From Elusimicrobiota bacterium (lineage in GTDB: Bacteria; Elusimicrobiota; Elusimicrobia; UBA1565; UBA9628): a DNA stretch of 64,000 nucleotides. The translations under genes and the position numbers were made by a program. Of this stretch, positions 31,986-42,373 are shown one piece after another. The stretch's first letter is position 1; every line of letters starts with the position of its first letter. The notes beneath the pieces were generated by a model, which did no database searches, was not told where the DNA came from, and worked only from the letters and a program-made list of their open reading frames with translations. The DNA lies in assembly GCA_016218545.1 (NCBI GenBank), contig JACRDQ010000030.1, positions 1-64,000 on the forward strand. The letters are read 5' to 3'.

Positions 31986-33218
31986 ATGACTGACAAGGGT
32001 GTGCCGTTGGCAGCCGGCGTCGCGCCCGAGACCGCGGAAAAGACCCTCCTGGACAAGTGCCGCAGGTTCACCCGCGTCGAGGAGCTCAAGGCGGCGGGTC
32101 TCTACCCCTATTTCCGCACCATCGAGACGGCCCAGGACACGGAGGTCGTGGTCGACGGCCAGCGCATGCTCATGCTCGGGTCCAACTCCTACCTGGGCCT
32201 GACCAACCACCCGAAGATCAAGGAGCGCATCGTGGCCGCGGTCCGGGAGTTCGGCAGCGGCTGCGCCGGCTCGCGCTTCCTCAACGGGACCCTCTCCATC
32301 CACCGCGAGCTCGAGGAACGCCTGGCGCGCCTCATGGGCAAGGAAGCGGCCATCGCCTTCAGCACGGGCTTCCAGGCGAACCTCGGCGCCATCTCCGCCC
32401 TGGTGGCCAAGGACGAGGCCGTCATCCTCGACAAGAGCGACCACGCCAGCATCGTGGACGGCTGCCGCCTCTCCTACGGCCGCCTGACGCGCTTCCGCCA
32501 TAACGACATGGGCGACCTCGAGCGCATCCTCAAGGTGCTCGACCACGTGGGCAAGCTCGTGGTGGTCGACGGAGTCTTCAGCATGGAAGGCGACGTGGCT
32601 CCCCTCCCCGACATCGTCGACCTCTGCGAGGCCCACGGGGCCGCGGTCATGGTCGACGACGCCCACGGCGTGGGCGTGCTCGGCAAGACCGGAGCCGGGA
32701 CCTGCGAGCATTTCGGCCTGACCGACCGCGTGGACGTCATCATGGGCACCTTCAGCAAGAGCCTGGCTTCGGTGGGCGGCTACATCGCGGGAGACCTGGA
32801 GACCGTGGACTTCATCATGCACCACGCCCGGCCCATGATCTTCAGCGCTAGCGTGTCCCCGGCCAATGCCGCGGCCGTGCTCGGCGCCCTCGACATCCTC
32901 GAGGCCGAGCCCGAGCGCCGCGCTCAGCTCTGGTCCAACACCAAGTTCTTCAAGGACGGCCTCAAGACCCTGGGACTCGACACGGGCCAGAGCACCACGC
33001 CGGTCATCCCTCTGATGGTCCGGGACGACATCCGGACCTTCAAGCTCTGGCGCGTCCTTCACGACCAGGGTCTCTTCGTCAATGCCATCGTGCCGCCGGC
33101 CGTGGCCCCGGCCAACTCCCTGCTGAGGCTGAGCCTCATGGCCACCCATACCCGGCCCCAGCTCGAGCGGGCCCTCGAGGTCATCGGCAAGGCGTGCCGG
33201 CAGGTCGGCCTGATCTGA
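31986..33218 (+). CDS. spt: Serine palmitoyltransferase (alpha-oxoamine synthase family)
   Basis: The product is 410 residues, a fold-type I PLP enzyme. Motifs: MLGSNSYLGLTNHPK, GSRFLNGTLSIHRELEE, VDDAHGVGVLG (PLP Asp and His) and MGTFSKSLASVGGY with the Schiff-base Lys. The family also includes AONS (biotin) and KBL (threonine). The GSNSYLGL and TFSKSLAS(V)GG forms, and its neighbours, point to serine palmitoyltransferase, which joins serine with an acyl-CoA or acyl-ACP to give 3-ketosphinganine. It is the first gene of a 4-gene operon that ends with a ceramide-reductase-like SDR. A biotin or threonine role is not supported by context. Confidence 0.85.
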   Translation: MTDKGVPLAAGVAPETAEKTLLDKCRRFTRVEELKAAGLYPYFRTIETAQDTEVVVDGQRMLMLGSNSYLGLTNHPKIKERIVAAVREFGSGCAGSRFLNGTLSIHRELEERLARLMGKEAAIAFSTGFQANLGAISALVAKDEAVILDKSDHASIVDGCRLSYGRLTRFRHNDMGDLERILKVLDHVGKLVVVDGVFSMEGDVAPLPDIVDLCEAHGAAVMVDDAHGVGVLGKTGAGTCEHFGLTDRVDVIMGTFSKSLASVGGYIAGDLETVDFIMHHARPMIFSASVSPANAAAVLGALDILEAEPERRAQLWSNTKFFKDGLKTLGLDTGQSTTPVIPLMVRDDIRTFKLWRVLHDQGLFVNAIVPPAVAPANSLLRLSLMATHTRPQLERALEVIGKACRQVGLI

Positions 33219-34318
33219 CGGTTTCGGAAGTCTCGGACGCGGCCGGCCTCCGGGACTTCATCGAGTTCCCCTACGCCCACTATCGCGGCGACCCATGCTG
33301 GGTCCCTCCTCTGAGGAACTCCGTCCGCAAGCAGCTCTCCGAGCACCCCTTCAACCGCTATGCTCGGTCCAGGTATTTCCTGGCCCGGAGGGAGGGGGTC
33401 GTGGTGGGCCGGATCGCCGCGGTCCTCAATCCCCGCTACAACGAGGTCCACGCTGTGAGCGCGGGCTTCTTCGGCTTCTTCGAGAGCGAGGACGACCCTC
33501 GGACGGCTCGGGCCCTGCTCGAGGCCGCCTCGGCCGCGCTCTCGGGCATGGGAGCCAAGACCATGCTCGGGCCCGCGAGCCCGAGCTCCAACGCCGAGTT
33601 CGGGCTCCTGGTGAGCGGCTTCGACCGCATGCCGAGCGTCATCATGCCCTATCACAGGCCCTATTACGCCAGGCTCCTGGAGTCCTTCGGTCTCGCCAAG
33701 GCCAAGGACCTGCTGGCCTATGAGATGCGCCAGGAGAGCTTGAACCACGCCACCCTCAAGCTCTTCGAGAAGATCGCGGCCCGCCACGCCAAGGTGACCA
33801 TCCGCGAGCTCGACATGAGGCGCTTCGCATCGGAGCTCGACGTCGTGGTGAAGCTCTACAACGAGGCCTGGGAGAAGAACTGGGGATTCTGCCCCATGAC
33901 CGAAGACGAGCTCCGCTTCGAGGCCGCGGAGCTCAAGGACGTCATCGACCCCAGGGTCGCGCTCTTCGCCGAGGTCGAGGGCAAGCCCGTGGCCTTCAGC
34001 CTCTCCATCCCGGACATCAACCCCGCCTTGAAGGCGGCGGGAGGAGACCTGTTCCCGCTCGGGTTCCTGCGCTTCTTGTGGGCCAAGCGCGGCATCCGCA
34101 AGCTGCGCACCCTCCTGCTCGGCGTGGCCTCCGCCCACCGCGGCAAGGGCTTGGACGGGGTCCTGGTGGGCGAGACCGTCCGGCGCGGGCTTGCGGCGGG
34201 CTACGACGTGGCCGAGTGCTCCTGGGTGCTTGAGGACAACCTCAAGATGCGCAGCGCCATCGAGCGCCTGGGCGGGGTCGTGACCCAGACCTACCGGGTC
34301 TACGAGAAGCTCCTGTGA
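33194..34318 (+). CDS. bcerS: GNAT-fold N-acyltransferase, candidate bacterial ceramide synthase
   Basis: The product is 374 residues from a GTG that overlaps the previous gene by 25 bp. Two GNAT-like halves are visible: HYRGDPCWVPPLRNSVRKQL and VVVGRIAAVLNPRYNEVH near the N-terminus, GFFGFFESEDD next, and a C-terminal LLLGVASAHRGKGLDGVLVGE that fits the acyl-CoA pyrophosphate loop. Proteins of this type sit next to bacterial serine palmitoyltransferase genes. In Caulobacter the GNAT-type bCerS N-acylates 3-ketosphinganine to an oxidised ceramide. The assignment here rests on that gene context and general resemblance, not on an alignment. The stop overlaps the next start as GTGA. Confidence 0.7.
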   Translation: MPAGRPDLTVSEVSDAAGLRDFIEFPYAHYRGDPCWVPPLRNSVRKQLSEHPFNRYARSRYFLARREGVVVGRIAAVLNPRYNEVHAVSAGFFGFFESEDDPRTARALLEAASAALSGMGAKTMLGPASPSSNAEFGLLVSGFDRMPSVIMPYHRPYYARLLESFGLAKAKDLLAYEMRQESLNHATLKLFEKIAARHAKVTIRELDMRRFASELDVVVKLYNEAWEKNWGFCPMTEDELRFEAAELKDVIDPRVALFAEVEGKPVAFSLSIPDINPALKAAGGDLFPLGFLRFLWAKRGIRKLRTLLLGVASAHRGKGLDGVLVGETVRRGLAAGYDVAECSWVLEDNLKMRSAIERLGGVVTQTYRVYEKLL

Positions 34319-35412
34319 GGCTCCTCCCCGCCCTGGCCGTCTCGGCGCTCCTTCTCGGGTGCGGGCCCAAGCCTCCTGAGGGCATGAAGCGCCTGGACTC
34401 AGGGGACCTCAACTGGGGCCATGCGGTCGGACAGCGGTTCAAGAACCTCTACTATGCCGACGGAGACGGCTTCTCCGCTTCCCACCTCTACGTGGTGGAC
34501 CTTGAGACCGGCAAGCGCAAGGAGTACCGGTTCCCGGAGCGCCGCATCAAGCACATCCTTCCGGCTCCGCTGGAGAACGCGGTCATGGTCGGGGCTGAGG
34601 ATACTCAGACCCGCTCTCTCAAGGACCACGTCTATATGGAGGTGGACCCTGACACGGGCAAGGTCCTGGTAGAGGAGCCCCGCGAAACGGTCTCCAGGCG
34701 GGATCTCTTCGTCGCGGGCCGGACCTTCGGCGGATCCGATCCCTTCGCTGTCGCGCCCTCTTCCGCTGCCCCGGTCACCGGCGGCGGCGGGGCTGCCATG
34801 GTGGAGATCGTGGAGAAGGGAGCGCCCGGGGTGCGCGCCGCGCTCGATGCCGAGGGCAAGCGCGTCCTGCGCTTCTATCCGACGCCTTCCATCCCGGATC
34901 ACATCGAGATCGGCGAGGGCGGCAAGTTCTACGCGACCTATGTCGACACCGCGTCCGCGTCCGTGGTCGAGGAGTTCGACTATTTCAACGGCACCCGCAG
35001 GCTCGTGGCCAGGTTCGAGGGCTCGGGCATCGAATCCCTGGCCGTCTCCGGCGTCGGAATCCTCGTCATCAGGCAGGACCGCCGCGGCTCGGGCCCGAGG
35101 CTTCTGTCGCTCCTCGACAGCCGCAAGGGCAGGGTGCTCCAGGACCTGCCGTGGAGCGACGGAGAGAGCCGGATCCTGGCCGTGGACCCGGGACGGGGCA
35201 AGCTCTACGTGACCATGTACGAAGGCGACAGCAACTCCTGCTGGGCCGTGCCGCTCGCCGAGAAAGCCCTGGTCGCCGCCTCGGACTACCTGGCGCGGGC
35301 CCGGGGCCCCAAGGTCAGGCGCTTCCACGTCGGCGCGGGACGCGACATCCTGGTCATGGCCTTGATGGCATGCGCGGCCGTCGGCGTCATTATCATGGCG
35401 AGGTCATCATGA
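34315..35412 (+). CDS. Lipoprotein of unknown function within the ceramide operon
   Basis: The product is 365 residues from a GTG (GTGA overlap). The N-terminus MRLLPALAVSALLLGCG is a lipoprotein signal with the lipobox LLLGC. The body looks like a beta-propeller or repeated strand protein (LYVVDLETGKRKEYRF, RILAVDPGRGKLYVTMYEGD). The C-terminus has an extra hydrophobic segment (ILVMALMACAAVGVIIMA), odd for a lipoprotein. No family recognised. Its tight coupling to the GNAT and reductase genes suggests a part in ceramide handling or transport, which is inference. Confidence 0.7.
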   Translation: MRLLPALAVSALLLGCGPKPPEGMKRLDSGDLNWGHAVGQRFKNLYYADGDGFSASHLYVVDLETGKRKEYRFPERRIKHILPAPLENAVMVGAEDTQTRSLKDHVYMEVDPDTGKVLVEEPRETVSRRDLFVAGRTFGGSDPFAVAPSSAAPVTGGGGAAMVEIVEKGAPGVRAALDAEGKRVLRFYPTPSIPDHIEIGEGGKFYATYVDTASASVVEEFDYFNGTRRLVARFEGSGIESLAVSGVGILVIRQDRRGSGPRLLSLLDSRKGRVLQDLPWSDGESRILAVDPGRGKLYVTMYEGDSNSCWAVPLAEKALVAASDYLARARGPKVRRFHVGAGRDILVMALMACAAVGVIIMARSS

Positions 35413-36377
35413 AGACTGTCCTCTTGACGGGCGGGACCGGGTTCGTGGGCGGGTGCCTGGCTGAGAGCCTGATACGCTCCGGGGTCAAGACCCGCTGCCT
35501 GGTCCGGCCCAGGAGCAGGTACGAGGGCTTGGCTGCCCTCGGAGCCGAGCTCGTGTCAGGAGGGCTCGACGATCCCGAGGCCCTGGCCAAGGCGTGCAAG
35601 GGCTGCGACACCGTGTTCCACGCAGCAGGCAAGACCAAGGTCAGCAGGAGCGCCGAGTACTTCCACGCCAATGTGGACGGCACGGCCAGGCTCGTCCGGG
35701 CCGTGGAGGATGCCGCGCCGGATGCCAGGTTCGTCCATGTGAGCAGCCTGGCCGCCGCGGGCCCGAGCAAGCCTGATGCTCCCAGGACCGAGGACGAGCC
35801 GCCTGAGCCCGTGTCCGTCTACGGACAGAGCAAGCTCGCCGGAGAGGAGGTCCTGAGGGTCTCCAAGCTCAGGTGGGTCATCGCCAGGCCTCCTGCCGTG
35901 TACGGGCCCAAGGACACGGATGTCTTCTCGTTCTTCAAGCTCGCGTCCCTCGGCTTGTCTCCGGTGATCGGAGGGGTGGAGCGCTCCTTGAGCCTCATCC
36001 ATGTCTCCGACCTCGCCAAGGGCCTCATCCTCTGCGCCGAGGCCAAGCCCGGGAGCCTCTATTTCCTGGCAGACCCCACGCCCTATCCCCTCGACGCCGT
36101 CATGGCCTGCATCGCAGGAGTCCTGGGCAGAAGGCTCCGCCGCGTCGAGGTCCCCTATGCCGTGGTCGCGCCTGCGGCCTACGCCAGCGGCCTGTGGTCC
36201 TGGCTCTCGGCCAAGCCCGGCATCTTCGGCCCGGACAAGCTGAGGGAGCTGCGGCAGGCCCATTGGACGTGCTCGGCAGCCAGGGCCTGCATGGACCTGG
36301 GTTTCAGCGCGGATTACCCGCTCGCCAAGGGCATCGCCCACGCCGCAGCCTGGTACCAGGCCAACGGCTGGCTCTAA
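35409..36377 (+). CDS. cerR: Extended-SDR reductase, candidate ceramide reductase
   Basis: The product is 322 residues. The NAD(P)-binding TGGTGFVGG lies at the N-terminus, the catalytic Ser in HVSSLAAAGPS, and the Tyr/Lys in YGQSK. It belongs to the NAD-dependent epimerase/dehydratase family. In the Caulobacter ceramide pathway a protein of this family (CerR) reduces the 3-oxo group after acylation. Position at the end of the spt-GNAT-lipoprotein operon (ATGA overlap) supports the same role. On sequence alone a hydroxysteroid-dehydrogenase-like or sugar epimerase activity could not be excluded. Confidence 0.75.
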   Translation: MKTVLLTGGTGFVGGCLAESLIRSGVKTRCLVRPRSRYEGLAALGAELVSGGLDDPEALAKACKGCDTVFHAAGKTKVSRSAEYFHANVDGTARLVRAVEDAAPDARFVHVSSLAAAGPSKPDAPRTEDEPPEPVSVYGQSKLAGEEVLRVSKLRWVIARPPAVYGPKDTDVFSFFKLASLGLSPVIGGVERSLSLIHVSDLAKGLILCAEAKPGSLYFLADPTPYPLDAVMACIAGVLGRRLRRVEVPYAVVAPAAYASGLWSWLSAKPGIFGPDKLRELRQAHWTCSAARACMDLGFSADYPLAKGIAHAAAWYQANGWL

Positions 36378-36409
36378 CGCCGGTCGGTCGGCCTTGCCCG
36401 AGGACCCTG

Positions 36410-36742
36410 CTAGTCATCCAAGCCGGGGGGAGGCTCGATGCCGAACCTCTTGAGCATGTCGCGCACTTCCTTCTTCTTCTCCGGGGTGTCGAGCTTGGAG
36501 GCCTCGGGCTCATCCGCCCAAAGGAGGATGTCCCGATAGTCGGTCTTGGCCACGGCCACGTGCTCGCGGAGCTTGTCCTCGTTGCCCATGCTGAGCTTCA
36601 GGATGGCGAGCTGGACGCGCTCGCGCTCCAACTCATAAGACTCCGCGCCGTAGGTGTCGAGCGCCTGCGCGACATGGGACCACCTGTCCTCCGGGAACGA
36701 GGCCCGGACCGCTGCCATGACTTCGTCGCGGGAAAAGGACAC
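36410..36742 (-). CDS. Small acidic/charged protein of unknown function
   Basis: The product is 110 residues, soluble and helical, rich in Glu, Lys, Asp and Arg (ESYELERERVQLAILKLSMG). The first residues MSFSRDEVMAAVRASFPEDR and the C-terminal EPPPGLDD are the clearest marks. I do not recognise a family. Its start lies 4 bp after the end of the PAP2 phosphatase gene, so it is co-transcribed with that gene and with the aldolase. Confidence 0.65.
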   Translation of the reverse strand: MSFSRDEVMAAVRASFPEDRWSHVAQALDTYGAESYELERERVQLAILKLSMGNEDKLREHVAVAKTDYRDILLWADEPEASKLDTPEKKKEVRDMLKRFGIEPPPGLDD

Positions 36743-36746
36743 CGGC

Positions 36747-37331
36747 TTACCTGGCGCGCTTCTTCCTCGAAGGCGCGGAGCCCCCGCCCCCGCCTCCGAA
36801 GCGCTGGAGGCCTGCTCCGACCAGGCCTCCGCCGAGCAGACCCAGCAGGGCGCCTGCGAGCACGTCGAAGGGGTAGTGCACGCCGACGTAGACGCGGCTA
36901 TAGGCCACGAGGCCTGCCGCTGCGAAGGCCGGGACGCGGACCGAGGGCACGGCCATGGCGAGCACGGTCGCGCCTGCGAACATGTTGGCCGCGTGGTTGG
37001 AGGGGAAGCTGTAGCCTGAGTGGCGGCTGGTCCTGACCGTGGAGGATATGATGGAGGGTCTGCTCCGGGCCACCGCGGGCTTGATGAAGCGGTAGGCCAC
37101 CGCGTCGCACAGGCCCGCTGCCAGGGTCATGGCCAGGAGGACCTTCACGGCCGGGCCTCTGCGCCTGTAGACCCACCAGGAGAGGACGACGGGCAGGGCC
37201 CCGAAGAGGAAGACCTTGTTCTTGTTGAGGTCGGTCAACCAGGGGAAGAAGGCGTCGAGCCAGGGGTGGGTCCAGGCGTGGTTGATCTTGTCGAAGAGGA
37301 AGCGGTCGATGCTGGAAAGGAACTCGAGCAT
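36747..37331 (-). CDS. PAP2-family membrane phosphatase
   Basis: The product is 194 residues with five to six membrane segments. The three PAP2 motifs are intact: KPAVARSRP, YSFPSNHAANM and SRVYVGVHYPFDV. Such enzymes dephosphorylate phosphatidic acid, undecaprenyl diphosphate, lipid A or related lipid phosphates at the membrane. Next to the ceramide-type genes it could act on a phosphorylated sphingolipid or on polyprenyl phosphates (inference). The C-terminus is a basic tail (APSRKKRAR) after a Gly-rich linker. It lies between the aldolase gene (25 bp upstream) and the small charged protein. Confidence 0.88.
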   Translation of the reverse strand: MLEFLSSIDRFLFDKINHAWTHPWLDAFFPWLTDLNKNKVFLFGALPVVLSWWVYRRRGPAVKVLLAMTLAAGLCDAVAYRFIKPAVARSRPSIISSTVRTSRHSGYSFPSNHAANMFAGATVLAMAVPSVRVPAFAAAGLVAYSRVYVGVHYPFDVLAGALLGLLGGGLVGAGLQRFGGGGGGSAPSRKKRAR

Positions 37332-37356
37332 GGCTCTCAGGCCCGGGTCGGACGCG

Positions 37357-38004
37357 TCATCTCTGGGTGTAGCGGCGGGCTGCTTCGGTGAGCTTGACGA
37401 GATCCTCGGGGGAGAGGGGGGTCTGCCTGCCCGCCAGGAGGGTGCCCTGCACGATCTCGGCGAAGTGCTCGATCATCTCCATGCGGCCCACGGCCTCGAA
37501 GAGGTCCTTGCCGTAGGCGACCACCCCGTGGTTGCCCATGAGCACGGCGTTGTGGGCGGGGATGAGCCTCTCGAGGGAGGCGGAGAGGTCCGGCGTGCCC
37601 GGGGTGCCGTACTTGGCCAGGGGCACCGGCCCGACCATCATGGTGAACTCGGTGGCGAGGTTCTGGTCCAGGGCCAGGCCCGCGCACGCGAAGGCCGTGG
37701 CCTTGGCCGGGTGGGCGTGGACCACGGCGCCCGCCTCGGGCCTGAGCTCGTAGACGAGCAGGTGCATCGCCTTCTCGGAGGAGGCCTTCCTGCGGCCGAA
37801 GCGGTGCTCGCCTTTGGGCGAGATGACGACCATGTCCTCGGGCTTCATCTCTCCCTTGGACACGCCGGTCGGGGTGATCATGACGCGCCAGTCGTCGAGC
37901 CGGACCGAGAGGTTGCCCGAGGTGGCCGGGCAGAAGCCGAGCTCGTGGAAGCGCAGGCCGGCCTTGACGAGGTCCCGGCGGTGAGCGTCGTCGGTCTTGC
38001 GCAT
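37357..38004 (-). CDS. Class II aldolase (fuculose-phosphate aldolase-like)
   Basis: The product is 215 residues, the normal size for class II aldolase/adducin proteins. The N-terminus has PATSGNLSVRLDDWRVMITPTGVSKGEM and the zinc site is in AVVHAHPAKATAFA (HxH) with a later His in MGNHGVVAYG. The catalytic Glu is probably in the LARHFE-like segment near GEHRFG/SEKAMH. Reactions of the family include cleavage of fuculose-1-P, ribulose-P epimerisation and methylthioribulose-P dehydration, so the substrate is open. It diverges from a lipoprotein gene with mirrored promoters, and it is the first gene of a three-gene leftward operon. Confidence 0.8.
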   Translation of the reverse strand: MRKTDDAHRRDLVKAGLRFHELGFCPATSGNLSVRLDDWRVMITPTGVSKGEMKPEDMVVISPKGEHRFGRRKASSEKAMHLLVYELRPEAGAVVHAHPAKATAFACAGLALDQNLATEFTMMVGPVPLAKYGTPGTPDLSASLERLIPAHNAVLMGNHGVVAYGKDLFEAVGRMEMIEHFAEIVQGTLLAGRQTPLSPEDLVKLTEAARRYTQR

Positions 38005-38011
38005 GACCGGG

Positions 38012-38017
38012 ATAATC
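38012..38017 (-). promoter_or_regulatory. -10 element of the aldolase operon
   Basis: On the minus strand this is GATTAT, 7 bp before ATG 38004, with no Shine-Dalgarno. It faces the plus-strand -10 at 38032. Confidence 0.45.
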
Positions 38018-38031
38018 TACAAAATTTGTCG

Positions 38032-38037
38032 TATGAT
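38032..38037 (+). promoter_or_regulatory. -10 element of the lipoprotein gene
   Basis: TATGAT, 6 bp before ATG 38044, no Shine-Dalgarno. The AT-rich 30 bp between the divergent genes hold both -10 elements. Confidence 0.5.
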
Positions 38038-38043
38038 ACCGTC

Positions 38044-38910
38044 ATGAACGGGCTCCGGGGCAGGGGACCGGCCCTGGCGGCCTGCGTCCTGCTTTCAGCG
38101 GGTTGCGGGGTGCCGATGAAGCGCGCCTACCTGCTGACGGATCGGCAGGCAGGAGAGCTTTCGGCGAAGCTCGGCACGGTCGGCTTGCCGACCGCGAGCT
38201 TTCTTCCGAAGAGCGAGGTCTTGACCCCGGCCAAGGGAGCCCTGGACGGGGCGGGCAGAGGGGCGGCCTCGGCAGCGGGCGCGCTCTTTGGCGCGGCGAG
38301 TGAATCGAAGAGCGGTGAAGTCGCCGCCATCGGGATCCTGCTGACGCCTGCCGGAGCCCTGGTGGGGGGCGTGGCCGGCGCGATCCTTGCCGAGAAGCCC
38401 GAGGTGGTCGAGGCGTGGGAGGCTGAAGTAGGCGAGGGGCTGAGGGCGCTCGGAGCCCAGGCCGGCCTGCGCGACGCGGTCCTCAAGTGGGGCCTCCGCA
38501 AGACCTCCATCAAGCTCATGCCCTTGGACGGGCAGGGCCCCGCGTCTTTGGAAGGCCAGCCCGATTATTCAGGGCTCAAGGACAGGGGGGTAGACACGGT
38601 CCTGGAGGTCTCGGTGCTGGGGGTAGGCCTCTCTGGCGCGAAGACCCTCAATCCGGACCTGGCCCTGCTCGTGACCGCCAGGTCGAGGGTGGTGTCCGTC
38701 TCCGACGGCAAGGAGCTCTTCTCCCGGGACTACTCTTGCTCCGGCGCTGAGCGCAAGTTCAAGGAATGGGCGGCCCGTTCCGGCGCCAAGCTCCGGCCCG
38801 CCTTCCAGGGATGCGTGTTCCGGCTGGCCAGGAGCATGGTCCTGGAAGCCTTCCAGCTGGACACATTGCTGGCTCCTGAGCCGGAAATAACGGATAAAAC
38901 GCACCAATAG
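38044..38910 (+). CDS. Lipoprotein of unknown function
   Basis: The product is 288 residues. The N-terminus is a lipoprotein signal with lipobox LLSAGC. A central Gly/Ala-rich hydrophobic stretch (AAIGILLTPAGALVGGVAGAI) looks like a glycine zipper, and the C-terminal half is a mixed alpha/beta domain (DTVLEVSVLGVGLSG, LALLVTARSRVVSVSDGKELF), a layout seen in outer-membrane assembly or curli-like lipoproteins. No family is recognised with confidence. It ends 63 bp before the mevalonate operon, whose promoter lies in between. Confidence 0.65.
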   Translation: MNGLRGRGPALAACVLLSAGCGVPMKRAYLLTDRQAGELSAKLGTVGLPTASFLPKSEVLTPAKGALDGAGRGAASAAGALFGAASESKSGEVAAIGILLTPAGALVGGVAGAILAEKPEVVEAWEAEVGEGLRALGAQAGLRDAVLKWGLRKTSIKLMPLDGQGPASLEGQPDYSGLKDRGVDTVLEVSVLGVGLSGAKTLNPDLALLVTARSRVVSVSDGKELFSRDYSCSGAERKFKEWAARSGAKLRPAFQGCVFRLARSMVLEAFQLDTLLAPEPEITDKTHQ

Positions 38911-38941
38911 CCTCCACGCCATTCCTTTGAAGGGAGGGAAT

Positions 38942-38950
38942 TGGTAAAAT
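38942..38950 (+). promoter_or_regulatory. Extended -10 promoter of the mevalonate operon
   Basis: TGGTAAAAT is an extended -10 (TGnTAAAAT) in an AT-rich pocket between the lipoprotein stop and the isomerase gene. Transcription would start near 38957, leaving a short leader that carries AGGAGG at 38962-38967. Confidence 0.6.
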
Positions 38951-40001
38951 ATCCCTTTCCCAGGAGGCTGTTCTTGTCTGAAACCATGATAGGATCCCGG
39001 AAGCTGGACCACCTAAAGATCTGCAGGGAGATGGATGTCGAGTACCGGGACAAGACCACGCTCCTGGAGGACGTCCAGCTCGTGCACCAGGCCCTGGCCG
39101 GGCTCTCGTTCGACGACATCCGCACCGAGACGATCTTCATGGGCCGCAAGCTCAAGGCCCCCATCCTTATCACCGCCATGTCCGGCGGGGTGTCCGAGGC
39201 AGGCTCCCTCAACCTGGACCTGGCCAGGGCAGCCCAGGCCCTGGGCATCGGGTTCTGCCTGGGAAGCCAGAGGCCCATGCTCGAGGACGCTGCCGCCTCC
39301 TCTTCCTACCAGGTCAGGGCCGCGGCTCCGGACATCCCCATCGTGGGGAACATCGGGATCCAGCAGGCCGCCCAGTCCGACCCGGACAAGGTGGCGCGCC
39401 TGGTCTCAGCCGTCGAAGCCGACGGCTTGGCCGTGCACCTCAATCCGGCCCAGGAGCTCAGCCAGCCCGAGGGAGACCGGGTCTTCCCCGAGCCCGCGGC
39501 CGTGTTGAAGGCGCTCTCCCGCAGGCTGCCGGGCAGGCTCCTGGTCAAGGAGACGGGCTGCGGCATCTCCCGCGAGGCCGCCCTCAAGATCAGGGCCGCG
39601 GGCGTGCGGGTCGTAGACGTCGCCGGAGCCGGTGGCACCTCCTGGCCCTGGGTGGAGAAGCTGCGCAAGGGCGCCAAGCCGCAGAAGCGCGCCTGGCTCG
39701 ACGAGTGGGGCATCTCCACCGGAGCCTCCGTCCTCGAGACGCGGGGCCTGGGCCTGCAGGTGGTGGCCTCGGGCGGGGTGCGCAACGGCCTCGACGCGGC
39801 CAAGTGCCTGGCCCTGGGCGCGGACCTCGTGGGCATGGCCCTCCCGGTCCTGCGCAGCCACGCCGCGGGCGGGTGCGAGGGAGTCGTCGCTTTCTTGTCG
39901 GGCGTCATCACGGAACTCAAGACCGCCATGCTCCTGTGCGGAGCCAGGGACCTCAAGACCCTGGCCGGGACGGAGCCGGTCATCACGGGGAAACTCAGCG
40001 A

Positions 40002-41386
<1,385 letters not shown>

Positions 41387-41390
<4 letters not shown>

Positions 41391-42373
41391 ACCCCCCGGC
41401 CGTCTCGCAGGCCAAGGCGCCCTCGAAGCTCATCCTGCTGGGTGAGCACGCGGTCGTCTACGGCCACCCTTCCGTGGCCGTGCCTCTCGACGGCCCCTCG
41501 AGCCGGGCCTCGGCGCGCCTGGGCCGTCCGGGCGAGCCCATCGGCGTCGAGCTTTCGGACTTCAAGCTCGCCTGGATGCGGGGAGAGGCGCCCTCGGCCG
41601 ACGAGGCCAAGCCCTTCGCCGCGCTCGTCGAGCGCCTGGTCTCCTCAGGCCTGGCGCCGGACAACGGCTGGACCCTCACCGTGACCTCCGAGGTCCCCAT
41701 CGGGTGCGGCCTGGGCTCGGGCGCCTCCACCGCGGCCGCGGCCTTCAGGGCCGTGTACGGCCTCTTCGGGGTCCCCAGGGGCGACTCCGAGCTCTCCGAC
41801 GACGTCTTCGCGGTCGAGAAGATCAACCACGGCACCCCGAGCGGGGTGGACAACACCGTGGTCTCCCATGGCCGGCCCGTGCTCTTCCGCAAGGGCAAGG
41901 AGCTCGCTTTCCTCGCGGGGCCGGGCACGGCGCTGCACCTGGCCGTGGCCGACTCCGGGGTCCGACATAAGACCTCCGAGGTCGTCTCCGACGTGGCGTC
42001 CCGCAGGCGGGAGGCCACGGAACGCTTCGACGCCGTGTTCTCGGCCATCGGGGCGCTCGCCGAGCAGGGCCGGGCCGCCTTCGAGAGGGGGGATGCCCGG
42101 GCCCTGGGAGGGCTGATGAGCGAGAACCACCGGCTCCTGGCGTCTTTGGGCGTGTCGAGCCCGGAGCTCGAGACCCTCGTGCTCAAGGCCTGCGTGAGCG
42201 GCGCTCTCGGGGCCAAGCTCTGCGGGGCGGGCCGGGGCGGGTGCGTGGCCGCGCTCGCGGCGGACGCGGCCGGGGCCTTGCGCCTGGCCGAGGCGCTCAA
42301 GGCGGCCGGGGCCGTGACCGCCTTCGCGGCCCGCGTCGGCCAGCCGCGCCTCGCCGGAAAGGGGAGGCCGTGA
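41387..42373 (+). CDS. mvk: Mevalonate kinase
   Basis: The product is 328 residues of the GHMP family. The start is a TTG that overlaps the reductase stop as TTGA and is preceded by a GGGAGGAGAGG purine run. Residues: KLILLGEHAVVYGHPSVAVPL near the N-terminus is the mevalonate-kinase signature, then VPIGCGLGSGASTAAA (ATP-binding motif 2), GTPSGVDNTVV (Asp and Pro of the active site), and GAGRGGCVAALA (motif 3). It phosphorylates mevalonate to mevalonate 5-phosphate. No phosphomevalonate kinase or diphosphomevalonate decarboxylase follows. The next genes replace them by the archaeal route. Confidence 0.93.

Noticed and set aside
31986..33218. AONS (biotin) or KBL (threonine) identity for the PLP enzyme
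   Set aside because: No biotin or threonine dehydrogenase gene is near. The operon partners are a GNAT acyltransferase and an SDR, as in ceramide synthesis.
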